33,296 nt of DNA from Funneliformis mosseae (Eukaryota > Glomeromycota > Glomeromycetes > Glomerales > Glomeraceae), in contig CAJVPP010000409.1 of the NCBI GenBank assembly GCA_910592005.1, positions 1-33,296 on the forward strand. The letters are read 5' to 3'. Position 1 is the stretch's first letter, and every line of letters begins with the position of its first letter. Both the position numbers and the translations under genes were made by a program. Under the pieces are notes generated by a model. That model saw only the letters and a program-made list of their open reading frames with translations. It ran no database searches and was not told the DNA's origin. Shown here in pieces: positions 11,260 through 23,176 of the stretch.

Positions 11260-12240
11260 ATTTTAAGAAATTCACAAATCAGTTATTTAATTATAATTTA
11301 TAACAATTTGATCATCTTTTATAATGTTTAGAATATAGTTTATTTTTATAGACTTATTAATATCAAATTTTACTTCAATGAGTTTTTGATATTTTTTTAT
11401 ATTTCTCATTTATCAATCACAAATATATTTATTAGAATTAAAAAAATGAAAGTTAAATTTTCTATTAATATATTATCTTATTTAGTTAACTATTATAATA
11501 ATATTTATAAATATTAATTTATAAAGTGATTTAAATTTGAAAAATACTCAAATAATGATAATAATATATTATAAAAATATCTTTAATTATAAATTAATAT
11601 AGGTGACTCAAGATTAATTCAAATATTTTGAGTCTACTTTTTTTGAATGATATACAATTTTCAAACAAATTCTAGCAAAATTTCTTATTTTAATGATATT
11701 TCTATTAATATGTATTTAGAGCAATTTAATTTTATTTTAATTATATATTAATCTTTCAAAGGTTTTAAATTACATAAATAGTTTATATTCATTGATTTAA
11801 ATCTGCAAAAAATTAAAATATTTATTTCTATTATAAAATAAAAATTAGTTTAAATCAAAATTAAACATATAAAAATATTAATCTAAATTAGTCTAAACTT
11901 AGCAAATTATTAAAATCAGCTAATCAATTAACATAAATTAAAAATCAGCTAAAATTTAGCTAAAATTTGATCTAACTTATTTATAGCTAATTGGCATACT
12001 TATAATTAATTAGTATATATTAAGAATCAGTCAAAATTTAACTTATCTTATTTATAGCTGATTGATATTTAATTGATATTTGATTGATATATAAATGAAA
12101 ATCAGATAAAATATATTAAGATAAAATAAAATTCAAAAGAAAATATAATTAATATTTTATTTTTATATTTTAAAGGAATAATAATTTTAATTATTTCAAG
12201 AAATAATATTTTTTTTTATTTTTTATAATAGAAAAAGATA
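11260..12240. repeat. AT-rich segment with AATCAG/GCTGATTG-type repeats
   Basis: From about 11905 to 12110 the motifs AAAATCAGCTAAAATTTAG, AGAATCAGTCAAAATTTAAC and AAAATCAGATAAAAT recur in one orientation. TTATTTATAGCTAATTGG and TTATTTATAGCTGATTGA lie between them. Arrays of short subterminal motifs are typical of CACTA elements, and this segment lies downstream of the Tnp2 relic, so it may be that element's subterminal region. No terminal CACTA sequence with a partner was found. Confidence 0.4.
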
Positions 12241-12339
12241 AATTTCAAGTTATTTAGTAAGAAAAGATAGATTTTTTATTTTTTAGACGATTTTGAAAGA
12301 TTTTTAAGAGAAAAATAGATTGTATTTTTTTAATAATAG

Positions 12340-12500
12340 TGATATTATCCCTTAAAGCAGTGTTATCATGAAACATTGATGGGATACTGATGGGACGCTG
12401 ATAGGACATAAATGGGACAGATAGGACCTTTGAGACATAGTGTGTGACAGGTTGGGACATATAGCTGGGACAACAAATCTCTGAAATATCAAAAATGTAC
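12340..12500 (-). repeat. Short-unit repeat of TGTCCCATC type
   Basis: On the minus strand TGTCCCA, TGTCCTATC, CGTCCCATC and TATCCCATC variants recur every 9-14 bases. An 83-codon open frame (12505 down to 12254) reads through them with Pro/Ser/Tyr-rich sequence (SVPFMSYQRPISIPSMF). I do not regard it as a proven gene: the repeat itself keeps the frame open and no domain is visible. GC content is higher here than in the surroundings, so this may be a younger insertion. Confidence 0.6.
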
Positions 12501-12759
12501 ATCACTGTCTTAAAGCATATGTATAAATTGGTTATAAAACATTGTAGAAAAATTATAATATTTTAATATCTAGTGATTATAAAAAGATGAAATAAAGTTT
12601 ATTAAATTTGTTATATTAAGATCTATCTAATGATAGTATTTTTAAATTTTTTAAAATTAATAATTATTAATATATATTAATTTTTTTAATTTTTCAATTT
12701 TTTAAAATAACTTATCTAATAATTACAAAAAAATAAAAAAAACTCTTTCCACTAATCTT

Positions 12760-13980
12760 CTTGACTAAATGTTTTTAATAACTAAAAGATAAAGTACATA
12801 TAATAAAAAATCTGAATCTTACAATAAAACTGCTTTAAACATTTTAAAGAATAATAAAGAATCTAGTACCTCATCTTTTAACGATAACGAAAAGAATAAA
12901 AATAATGAAAATATTACTAAAGTTACAAAAAGGCAAAAAATTGAAATCCTAAACCTAACTATTACTTCAACAAATATAAAAGCTACAACTATTGTTACTC
13001 AACTAAAAATAAATACTGCAATTAAAAAAAATGATGCAATTGAATTCTAACTTGTAATACAATTAATTTTCTTATGTCACAATTAAGTTACAATTCAATT
13101 AAAATTTGAAGATAATTTTAGAGACTATTTTTATACTTAACCAATACCAACTACTGTATAAATTGCATCTATCAACTTTATATCAAACTTCATTTTTAAA
13201 GACTTAGAAGTATATGAAATAGAAATAGACACTATTAAGAAAACTTCTCTTTCATCTCCACAAGGCAATAACACAAATGATTTAATTTATGTAAAAAATG
13301 TAATTGAGATTATTAAACTATCTTTATCTACTTTTATAATTGACAAAGAAAAAAATAAACAACTTTCTTGGACTGAGCAAGTGAAAAACAATGTAAACAA
13401 AACTGACCAATTATGTGATTCTAATACAAAGATATCTCCTTTAATATAATTACTTCTCCAATGTATTTTTTCACATCTGATAATATAGCAGATATTATTA
13501 AAAAATCTATTGCTAATAAATGTAATTTATTAACAGGCTGTAAGTTAATTTTCTAAGCTACCAAGGAGTCTTATACTTTAAACTAAAGAAATTCTTTATT
13601 TATTTTCACTTTATTGAATAATTAATACATATGATTACAAAAGTTCAGGAGATATAATATAACACTGTGTTTATTATTACTGATCTATTTACTAAGAAAC
13701 AAAGAATCAATGCTAAAAAAGAAAAATACATTAAAGTTAATGATATTCTTTTATTTATCAAATCAGAAATAGTACAGAATTTTTTTCAACAATATGATAC
13801 AATTGCTAGATTGTCAATGATTATTAGAAACCCTGATAAATTGAATTTATAGTATATGAATTACCTAATGCTATTAAACTTTTTTATAATAACATATAGT
13901 TTTTACCATTATTGGATTTCACAGTCTGCATTGAATCTACTGATCTTAATGCTATGTAATTGATCTTACAATAATAATTT
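12760..13980 (+). pseudogene. Decayed LINE ORF1 (RRM-like nucleic-acid chaperone)
   Basis: This is the first reading frame of the long non-LTR retrotransposon that continues to about 18620. The early part is a Lys/Asn/Ser/Thr-rich stretch (for example NNKESSTSSFNDNEKNKNNE), followed by charged sequence including SWTEQVKNNVNKTD near 13370. The best preserved part is at 13667-13852: ITDLFTKKQRINAKKEKYIK, then FIKSEIVQNFFQQYDTIARL and MIIRN. The last two resemble the strand-helix-strand pattern of an RRM fold. It continues as YELPNAIKLFYNN in another frame. ORF1 proteins bind the element's RNA. Stops and frameshifts make it inactive. The assignment rests on order and context as much as on the RRM-like pattern. 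Confidence 0.5.
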
Positions 13981-14639
13981 GAATTGAAATTAACTGGCTG
14001 GATCTAGATCATCTACTATTAAAATAAAATATATTAAAATGTTATTTTTTTAAATAATAATATAATAATAATAAAGTAAACTACTTGTAGATTTAATTCT
14101 CTAAAATTGTATTTTCTCGTTTATTAATTAAAAATATTTCATCCTTTTCCTGTTTATTATATAAAGTTTGAAAGTTTTGATAGTTTTTGAAATATTTTAA
14201 AATTCTATCAATTTTGTTTAGTATTGTTTTTAATTTAGAATGGTTTTTGCTAAGCTTATTAAAACATTGCAATAACATAATTTATTAGTAATGTTACTTT
14301 TTAATATTGTTGAAATAATATATTTCTTTAAACTTTTTACCATTATAAAGTTTTTATAAAATTATTTAAGAAAGGAGTTTAAAAACGTTTTTTTATTATT
14401 TTTATACATTCTGTTATACAAAAAAGAAGTTATATAAATTTGTATAATTCTATACTATTAGTATTAAATTTGACTTATACTAGTGTATTATTACTTTGAA
14501 ATGTACAAGTATCACTTATACTAAATACAAACTGTACTAGTCTGAGTACTGTACTTGTATTAGGATTTTACTCATACACATATACTATCACAACCTTAAT
14601 TATAATATTAGCTTCTAAACATATCCTAAAACAAATCAC

Positions 14640-17600
14640 ATTAGCTTACCAAAACTCCCTTCTTTTCTCAATGTTACTTCTCATAATTCTTTTCTCATTT
14701 TATTTACTAACCATAATTATATTCTCAAAACTGTCTCTAAACATTTTATTTCTTTTAGTTTTATAGATGCTCATTATAATAAAAATTGATTCCTTCTATA
14801 TTTATATAAACTTAAATATGATATTCTGAAACTATTACAAGTAAAACAACTTATTATTAATAAAATAGAAAATAATGGTCATATACATAAATTCATTCAA
14901 AGATGAGTAGATAATTTTAAAAATATTTCTATAAAAATGATCAACTCATTTTTAAAAAGAAACTGTAAAACTATTATATTAGATAGAGTCTTAGTAAATT
15001 ATAATACTCAGAATTAATATAGTCAACTCTTGATATAGCGAACTTTTAATATAATGAATTTTTTGAATAAATATAATATAATAAAAATACTCTTATTATA
15101 GCGAATTAGTCAATCAAATCTCTTAAAATCTTCACTATAACCTTATAGCAAAGTTAAGATCTAGAACATAGAGTTCATTATAACAAAAGTTGACTGTATT
15201 TAGCTCTTGATTCAAATGTTATCAAATTTCATATTGCTAAATATTTTCAAATTATTGCTAGCTTCACAAATAGAATTGATATTGATCTATATATTAATAC
15301 TTTTTTTTCTAAATTGGTCTATTTGGAAACATTATTATGATCCTATTAATGATATTTCTGATGATGCTTATAATACTTTTATGAATCTTCTCTTAATTAA
15401 TGAATGAAACACCATTATTAAATATTTACCTAACTGGAAAATATTAAATCTATCTAAAATTACTAATGAGTTATGAAAGAAACTAGATCTAAAATGTAAA
15501 AACTTCCTTTATAATATTATTTATGCATATTTAATCAGTAATTTTACTTTAGCACAATAAAATTTAGCCTTTATATATCTTATATCAAAACCTAAACTAT
15601 AGAACTGTCAACTTAATAATATCAGACTGATCATATTACTTGTAATAGTTAGAAAAACTTTGTCAAATTACTGAATCAACAATTACAATATATATTCATT
15701 AAAAATAAGGTTATCAAAGGATTTAATTTCACTAGTTTGTTATATCAATTGATATTAGAATCTCTGCACATAGTTAACAATATCTTAGAATTCCACTATT
15801 TAAAAAGAAAAATGTATGAATACCAAAAATCAAATTTATATGTACTTTTTCAAGATATATCAAAAGCATATGATCAAGTTAATATTTTTATGTTAATGAA
15901 TACTCTATATAGATTTAAAATTTTAGATTCTTTTATAATACTTATTATCAATTTATTTTTCAATAGAAAAATAGTATCTTTACTACATATGGTAATACTG
16001 ATTTCTATAATATTCTTATTACATTGATCAGAAAGAGATTATTTTCCCACTTTTATAGGTTATTTATTATAATTCTCTTCTCTCTTATATGCAAAAGTCC
16101 AATCTAGATTATACATTAAATGTTTTCTGATCACCAAACATTAATAAAATGGTAACAAATAATATTTTAACCTTTATACCTAATTTAGCATATATGGATG
16201 ATACAATTTGAATCACTAATAATCGCTCTAAACTTAAAGATATTTTTGATATAGCTCAGTTCTTTTTTGACCTCAACTTAATGTAAATTAATTTGAAAAA
16301 ATCCTTTATAGTTACTTCTGAAGCAACCATCACTAATATTTCATTCCACAATACCTATTTGAATAACCTAATAACTATATTAACAAAGAAATTTAATGAA
16401 TCAACTAGATATTCAGGAGTCTGAATTTCAGCTCTATATAATAAAAAGTTTGTTAAATAATAAATTAAAAATGAGATTACTGACTTTATTTTAAAATTTA
16501 ATACTAAGCCTTTGATAGACAAACAGCTAAGATATTTTTGTAACTAAGTATTTATTCCTCAGCTTAAATACTGCTTCTAACTAATTATTTTTTATAGAAA
16601 GAATACTTTACTCTGTTCTCTCACATTCACATTTTCATTAAATATAAACTAAAATTCAACAAATACACTTCTAATAGCATATTTTATATAAGTTATTATT
16701 TGGATTTAATGATTTAACTTTTAATATGCTGCATTTCAAATTATAACACTTTGCTTTAATCATTAACAGAGAAGCTTTAAAATTACTACTTTCTTTAACC
16801 ACTAAAATTTGTCTCAAATAAATACAAAACTTTTTCTGATTGTCAAATGATCCTATTATATGTTGACCATCATAACTTAAAAATTTGAGATATAATAATT
16901 ATCTTTGTAATATATTTACCCTTTACTTTCAAACCCTTTTTTGATACATATAATTATTTCTATTACTTCTGATTTTCATATCCAAGAAGACACTAAAACT
17001 CTCAACTCCCTTATTCTATAAATGAAGAAATGGATTCCTTTGCTAAAAAGATGCAAAACTTTGTTTTTTAACCAATTTATTACCTAAGGCAATTTTTTAG
17101 TAGAATACTATAACCTATTTATTAAAGTCAGTAATTTCTACAGAAGAGTCATCTTAGAATTGTTTATTGCTTTATAAAAAATTGTTTTTATAAATTCCAT
17201 AAATTCAAACCTAAATATTATATTAATAATTTTACTTCTCAAGGTTATATTACTGCTTCTTCTGTTGATAATAAAAAAAAATCTTCTTGAATAGCTCTCT
17301 GGATATCATTAGAATAAAATTATTATAATTTACCTTATCCTGACTAAAGTATTATTAGAAAAGCTATTAAATTTCAATTTGTTTTTAATAAAATTATAAT
17401 ACAATATTATATTAACAATTCAACTTTCAATCATAATCCTAGATTAGTATTCAAAAAACAATTTATTTACTTCTTATTTAGAATGTTCTTTTAACTCACT
17501 AATACTCATTTTAAATTTTAATGTATCAGCTATTACTTGACTTTGTGATAATGTCATTGATAATGATCTACTTCAAATTATAAAAGTCACACATTTTAAC

Positions 17601-17900
17601 TCTGTTAATGATAACAACTATATCTTTTTAAAAGAAATATTTAGTCTATTATTAATCAAGCAAAACAATACTATTTGATAATACACCTTTCTGCTATCTT
17701 ATTTAACAATTTTATCCTCAGTGCTTCTCTCTTTATTATTATTTTTAATTTATTTTTTAATAATAATATTAGTTTACTCTTACTGGATTTTCACTAATTA
17801 CTTTAAAATAAAAGATTCCTTATATTTTATATAAACAGTTCTCATAAATTTGTTCCTTCATCTCTTGCATCATATTTAAGTATTGTATTTTGTTTGATAT
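14640..17900 (+). pseudogene. Decayed LINE reverse transcriptase (ORF2)
   Basis: The reverse transcriptase copies the element's RNA into DNA at the target site. Preserved blocks run in order on the plus strand. A segment readable as IYLISKPKLxNCQLNNIRLI near 15570 matches the family's IPKP...RPI block. LFQDISKAYDQVN lies within the 96-codon frame at 15737-16027 and contains the first catalytic Asp. NLAYMDDTI at about 16183-16208 is the YMDD active-site box with the catalytic Asp pair. The YMDD box is in a different frame from SKAYD, so at least one frameshift lies between them. Just after YMDD comes a stop where TGG (Trp) is expected. No endonuclease domain was recognisable upstream, so that part may be deleted. 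A 177-bp element is inserted at 15020. Confidence 0.85.
15020..15196 (-). mobile_element. MITE-like non-autonomous element, copy 2 (177 bp), inside the LINE
   Basis: The element is flanked by TA at 15018-15019 and 15197-15198, begins TAGTCAACTCTTGATATAGC and ends GTTGACTG. The two ends form an imperfect terminal inverted repeat of about 26 bp. It aligns end to end, in reverse orientation, with 8425-8596. It lies inside the LINE ORF2 relic, so it inserted after the LINE arrived. Confidence 0.88.
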
Positions 17901-18620
17901 ATAATTTTTTAGTTATAGAATTTTCAACTGTTATTCATACTGTCTGGGTTAACTTTATCAATGCGAAAATTTTTGCTCTTCTTTAGTTCTTTTAATTAGT
18001 CCTTCATCTTCATTAATTTTAATTTATATAGATAGTTTAGCTCTTATCTATACCTATAATTATATAGTTAGAATAAACATATTTTAATACCTTTCACTTA
18101 TGTTCAAAATTTCTTTTACATTTTCTAGTTTATTATTTTTAAAATTATTAAAGAATAACAAATTAATATTTTACTCTTTAAAGTCGCTGCTAACTCTAAT
18201 GATTTATATAATGATAAAATTAATCAGTTAACAAAATTTTCTCTTCTTTCTCTCCCTTTACAATTATTTTTGGATCATATCCTTTTTGTTAATTATATAT
18301 TTAAATTTAATGATATGCTTATACACTGCTTTTACACTCTTTTTTAAAAGATTATACTAATACTAAACATTTTTCTGATTATTATTATCTCAAACAAAAT
18401 ACTAAATATTAACACTTACAAGTAAACTAAATTTGGCTTTCCAATTTATTTAAACTAGATCAGCATCTTTTATATTATTTAATGAAACAAGAAGTTATAA
18501 TAAAAAACTCAAACTTTTTCTTGAGCGGCTTCCAATAATTCAGTTTATTGTTAATATGCAATTCTTGCAAATTGTGACAGTTAGACAGAATGTTTGAGTA
18601 GTGATTCTTTTAAGTTTACA
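17880..18620 (+). pseudogene. Decayed LINE C-terminal part with RNase H domain
   Basis: Downstream of the reverse transcriptase the plus strand carries pieces of an RNase H domain, which removes RNA from the RNA-DNA hybrid. FINAKIFALL near 17957 corresponds to the helix usually written STKAEIFAIL. LIYIDSLALIYTY near 18018-18056 corresponds to the YTDS block with a catalytic Asp. KVAANSNDLYNDKINQL at 18180-18230 corresponds to the KVKAHS-ND-ND block near the domain end. Frames shift between blocks. The end of the element is not sharply defined; coding-like sequence fades near 18600. Confidence 0.6.
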
Positions 18621-21600
18621 AAATGACTCAATTCAGTTTAACTCAAGATTTATAATTTATATAGTAGTGTACTCTCAACAAGACTAAAAGTAAGACAGTT
18701 TAATTGATTCAAAGGTATAATAATATATTTATTTATAATAAATAATATTATAAGGAAATAAGAAAGAATAAAAAAAATTAAAAGAGTTAAAGTACTAAAT
18801 GTGAAAGTTAGGTCAAACGCCTCTAAAAGAACTACTAAATATATATCTAAAAGCAAACTAAAAGGAAAACTAAAAGTAAACTAAAAAGCGAATTAAAGTT
18901 TACAGGATTTTATCATTTTCTATTTATATTAAATTTAATATATAAATGGATATAATAAATAAATCAAATATATCTAATATGTCTAGTAAATCTGTTATGT
19001 CAACATACTGTATCATATTTATTAATCTAATTTAATTATATTATGAAAGTCACACAACCTAAATATACTTACCTTTCTAGAAATACTGCTATTATAATAA
19101 TTATAATAAAGACTTTAATTACCTTTGACTTTACCTTGATATCAAAAAATACTTACAATTCTTAATCTCTAATTCTATTATATTTAAAACTATAATTATT
19201 TATCTATACTTTAAAATCTAATTTTACAGACAATATTAATAATCTTTTAAATTCATCATATTCAATCTGATCACTACGATTAAATCTACATGATTTCTCT
19301 TTTATTGATATTATTAAAAGCATTATTCTTATCATTTTATTATCAACTCTAACAATATTTACCAAGTTATCCTCTATTACTTCATCTGTCCTTTCTTCTT
19401 TTTTTGATTTTGTTTTCAATCAAGGTTATATCAATATATGAAAATCTAGATGTGATTTAACATTAATTAAAAAAGATTTTTATATATAACTAAGTAACAA
19501 AAAAGAGCAATTTTACTTCTTCCAATATTAATTTTTCTATTAATAGCTTCTCTAATACATTATTTTTAATTATACAGATATCTTAGATCATTTTACTCTA
19601 ATTAATAATTCTTACAAACATGATCAACATTGGTCTCTTTTCTTAGATTGATGATAACCAGTTATTCTAACAGTTTTTCTTATTCAGTTTGATATTAATA
19701 ATTATTCAATAAATCTTTATAATCAAAATCAAACAGGACAACCAGTTGGTCTAGTAAGAGCTAGTTTTTAGTGATGAATATTAGACAGAAATTTTTATTT
19801 TTTTACTTTTATACCTGCTTTAGAATTTTCATGTATTTTATATTGAATTTAATTTTTATAATAAAATATTGTATCAATATATCTTTTAAAAAAAATAATT
19901 ACAAGAAAATAAAATTTAGTTTATTGGATTTATCTTATTAAGACCTATTAAATGATTATATTTTCATATTTCTAAAATTAATAGATAGTAAGATATATAA
20001 ATTTAAAATTTAAATTTTTTTTATAATAATTTATCATATATTTATCTTTAAAATATCACTAATTAATTACTTTTTTTTAATTTTTACTTAGAAAACATTA
20101 TAAAATTATTATAAAAGTATTTAATATATTTTAAAAATATTTAAAAATATTTTAATTATTAAATAAAATTGCAGACAAATTTGCCGACAAAACACTTAAA
20201 GTAATAGTAATAAATATTTAAGATGATTTTAAGAAATTTTGAAAGAAAATAGATCAAATTTTTATTATTATATTATATAGTTTTTTGTTTTTTTGCTTAT
20301 ATTTTTTAATAAGAAATTAATTAGTAGATTTTAATAATATTTTTATTATATTTTAACAAATTTTATATTATGATTTTATTATTAATAAAATTTTAATATT
20401 TAATAAATTTATAAATAAAATATACTAATTTTATATGCTTATTTAACCAAATTGATACTGAATTAAAATCAATGTTAGGTTAATTTATGGTTATTTAAGT
20501 TTTAAATTGATATTGAATTGCTTGTTTAATTAAAGTTGATTGACATATTTTAAAATGATTTATGGTTAAATTTAAATTTTAAATTGATGCTAAATAATTA
20601 TATCTAATTAGCATTAATCAATATATATTTGTATTAATCAGAAATATGATAAATCAATTGTAAATAATATTAAAATCAGCCTAAAATTAGCCATTTAATT
20701 TCTAGTTAATTTGAACTATTTAACTAGTAAATGAAGATAATTGCTTATATAATATTGAACTTAGAATAATGAATTTTATGAACTATTAAGAAATTGTATT
20801 ATTTCAGTTTATAATATATATAGCAGATATATTTCTGATATATTCTTTATTAGTAAATAAAAACATGTTTAATATTTGGCTATAATTTTAATAAATAAAT
20901 GATATAATATATAAAGCTTTATTGCATATCAAAAGAAATCCATTTTTGCTTAATGGTTTATTCATCTAAATTATATTAATAAATATTTATATAGTAAAAA
21001 TTCAGATAATATAAATTAAGTCTAATGTTTATTTAAGTATTGATTATTATATAAAATCAATTCAGATAATGATTCTTCTGAATGATTATGTTTTAACTTA
21101 TATAAATAATATAATAAAATTATTATAGAAATATTTTTAAAATATATCAAAATATAAAATTATATTTAAATTTATATATTTAGACTTTAATTATCAAAAA
21201 ATATAAGTTAAGTTATAAAAAAATATATAGTTTTTAAAATAAAGATTAATTAATAATGTAGCAAATTATGGCTATTATTTAAGAAATATAATTTTTAATT
21301 ATTATAATTAATCTATTTTATATTTGATTATTATAATTTTATTATAAAAATATAATTTATATTAATTTTTTTTATAAATAATAATTATTTTTAAGATAAT
21401 TTATAATAAATATTAAAATATTAATTCTAAAATACTTTTATTAAAAAATTTTTTTTTTTCAGATTCTTAAAAAAATTTTATATTATTAGAGATTATAAAT
21501 ATAACTTAAAAAAGATTCAAACTTATTTATTTAAGTTTAAATCCTAAAATAGGTAAAATTTTTTTTTTTTTTTTCAATACAAAAACTTGTTATTGTCATT

Positions 21601-21690
21601 ATTAGATAAAAAACATTAATTTGAAATATATAATAAATTTTAACATTAAATTAACTAGAAAAACAATTGGTTTATTTTATTTTTTTATTT
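18621..21690. other. AT-rich region after the LINE, no recognisable gene
   Basis: This 3-kb stretch has no supportable gene. It includes a short repeat of CTAAAAG(N)AAA at 18847-18892. There is also a copy of a sequence like that at 12283 (around 20219-20270), and a stretch near 20450-20720 rich in AAATTGATATTGAATT and TTAATCA motifs like a transposon subterminal region. The 68- and 71-codon minus-strand frames at 18650-18856 and 19204-19419 show no domain. Other relics are probably present but too decayed to name. Confidence 0.5.
18847..18892. repeat. Short tandem repeat, four copies of CTAAAAG(N)AAA
   Basis: CTAAAAGCAAA, CTAAAAGGAAAA, CTAAAAGTAAA and CTAAAAAGCGAA follow one another with a period of 11-12 bp. 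Confidence 0.7.
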
Positions 21691-21699
21691 TATTTTATT

Positions 21700-23176
21700 T
21701 TTTATAGAAATAACCCTTTCTTCAATCTAGACTTGGACGTTTGATTAATATAATTTCTTTTTTAAAATGATTTGGATATAACGCCCAGATGATTTTTGAG
21801 TTCACATTTTGAGGGTCGAGACAACAAAGATAAGCGAGATCAAAGTTTAAAACATCATTGATTCCTTCATCTCGCCATATTGGTGGTCTCCTTATTATCA
21901 GATCGTGTTGATTGTCTTTTTATCTGAATCAAAAAAAAGTTGATATAGTATTTATTAATCACTAAATAAGAATTGTCCAAATTACTTATATATTTCAATA
22001 GTTCATTCGTTATTATAAGGCCATAAGACTGAAATCAAATCGTGCTTGAATCCTACACAGGGGCTACAAGGAGGAGATCAAGAACGCTTAGAAACCCGCC
22101 AACACAAGAACCATAAGGAGGAAATCAAGCGCGAGAAATCAAAAATGACATAGTTATATAATCAAATGTTTTTTAGCTTCTACAGATTCATACTTTCATT
22201 TATACCTTCGGCTTGGGTCCTAATTAAGTGTGAAAATTTCAGGAGACTATGATTATAACAGAAGTTGTATTAGAACCTAGGCTTATGACCAACAAACAAC
22301 CTAGGCTCTTTTGTTTCTTTAACCTCCAGGTTTTTTATTAACAACGGAAATTGTTGCAAAAGCCTGACTGCCTACCATAGTACAAGTTTATCATACTTCT
22401 TTTTTTTTAACAGCCTCGCGACTGTCTTCGAAATACTTGAGTCGTTGTTGAAGGTATCCTTTCTACAAAGTTTTTTAGAAACTTTTCAAAATTGTGAATT
22501 TTAGCATTTATAGAAAGTTGAGGAAAAACGAGAAAATATTTTTTGTTGATTAACAATAATATTGGCACAGAAACTGTTGTCATAAATATCATATGATTCT
22601 AGAATTTCGCACCATTGATCACCCATATTAGTAAAACATGATACTTCCAGGACTAAAAATGGATTCTGAATTGAATTCAACCAGATGTTTGTGTTAGATT
22701 GTAACTTTGAGATTTTTTTTGTTATCGAATAAACATGTTAAATTCTTGAAACCTTTGACTTGAAATGTCAACTAACTAAAAATATTTCATGATATATAGT
22801 GATAGTGTTGTATCTACACCATGATTCAAATAGTATAAATTAATTTTCTTATGTCATATTATTATTTTGAATTCAAGGGACCCTGTCCTGCGGTTCGTGA
22901 TAAAGATCTTGAGAATTTAAGCCACTTATGGTAATAAGGGTTTCTTTTTTCGAGATTTAAATGATTAGTTAGAACTTGGATCAACCTTACTGACAAAATT
23001 TATTCCCACATTTTTTTGTAAACCTTAATTTCATTACCCTTTTATGGATATTTATTGTAAACAAAGGGTTGGACTTTTATTTATTTATTTATATTATTTA
23101 TTCAGTTCAGATTTAAAAGAATTCCCATTTTATTTTTTTTCTCCGAATAAATATTTTTTAAAAAACAAAAAAAAAT
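21700..23176. other. Left margin of gene island, no secure gene
   Basis: GC content and CpG frequency rise abruptly here, marking entry into host gene space. I could not define a gene. On the minus strand from an ATG at 22624-22626 a frame reads MGDQWCEILESYDIYDNS and continues about 100 codons with three stops (near 22500, 22490 and 22380); it could be a pseudogene of unknown family. AACCTAGGCT occurs twice near 22275 and 22299. The right part (about 22860-23176) would hold the promoter and 5' leader of the tetraspanin gene. Confidence 0.4.

Noticed and set aside
22313..22626. Minus-strand frame starting MGDQWCEILESYDIYD with three stops
   Set aside because: It has somewhat fewer stops than chance but no domain, no plausible introns removing the stops, and no clear promoter; mentioned only within the region entry.
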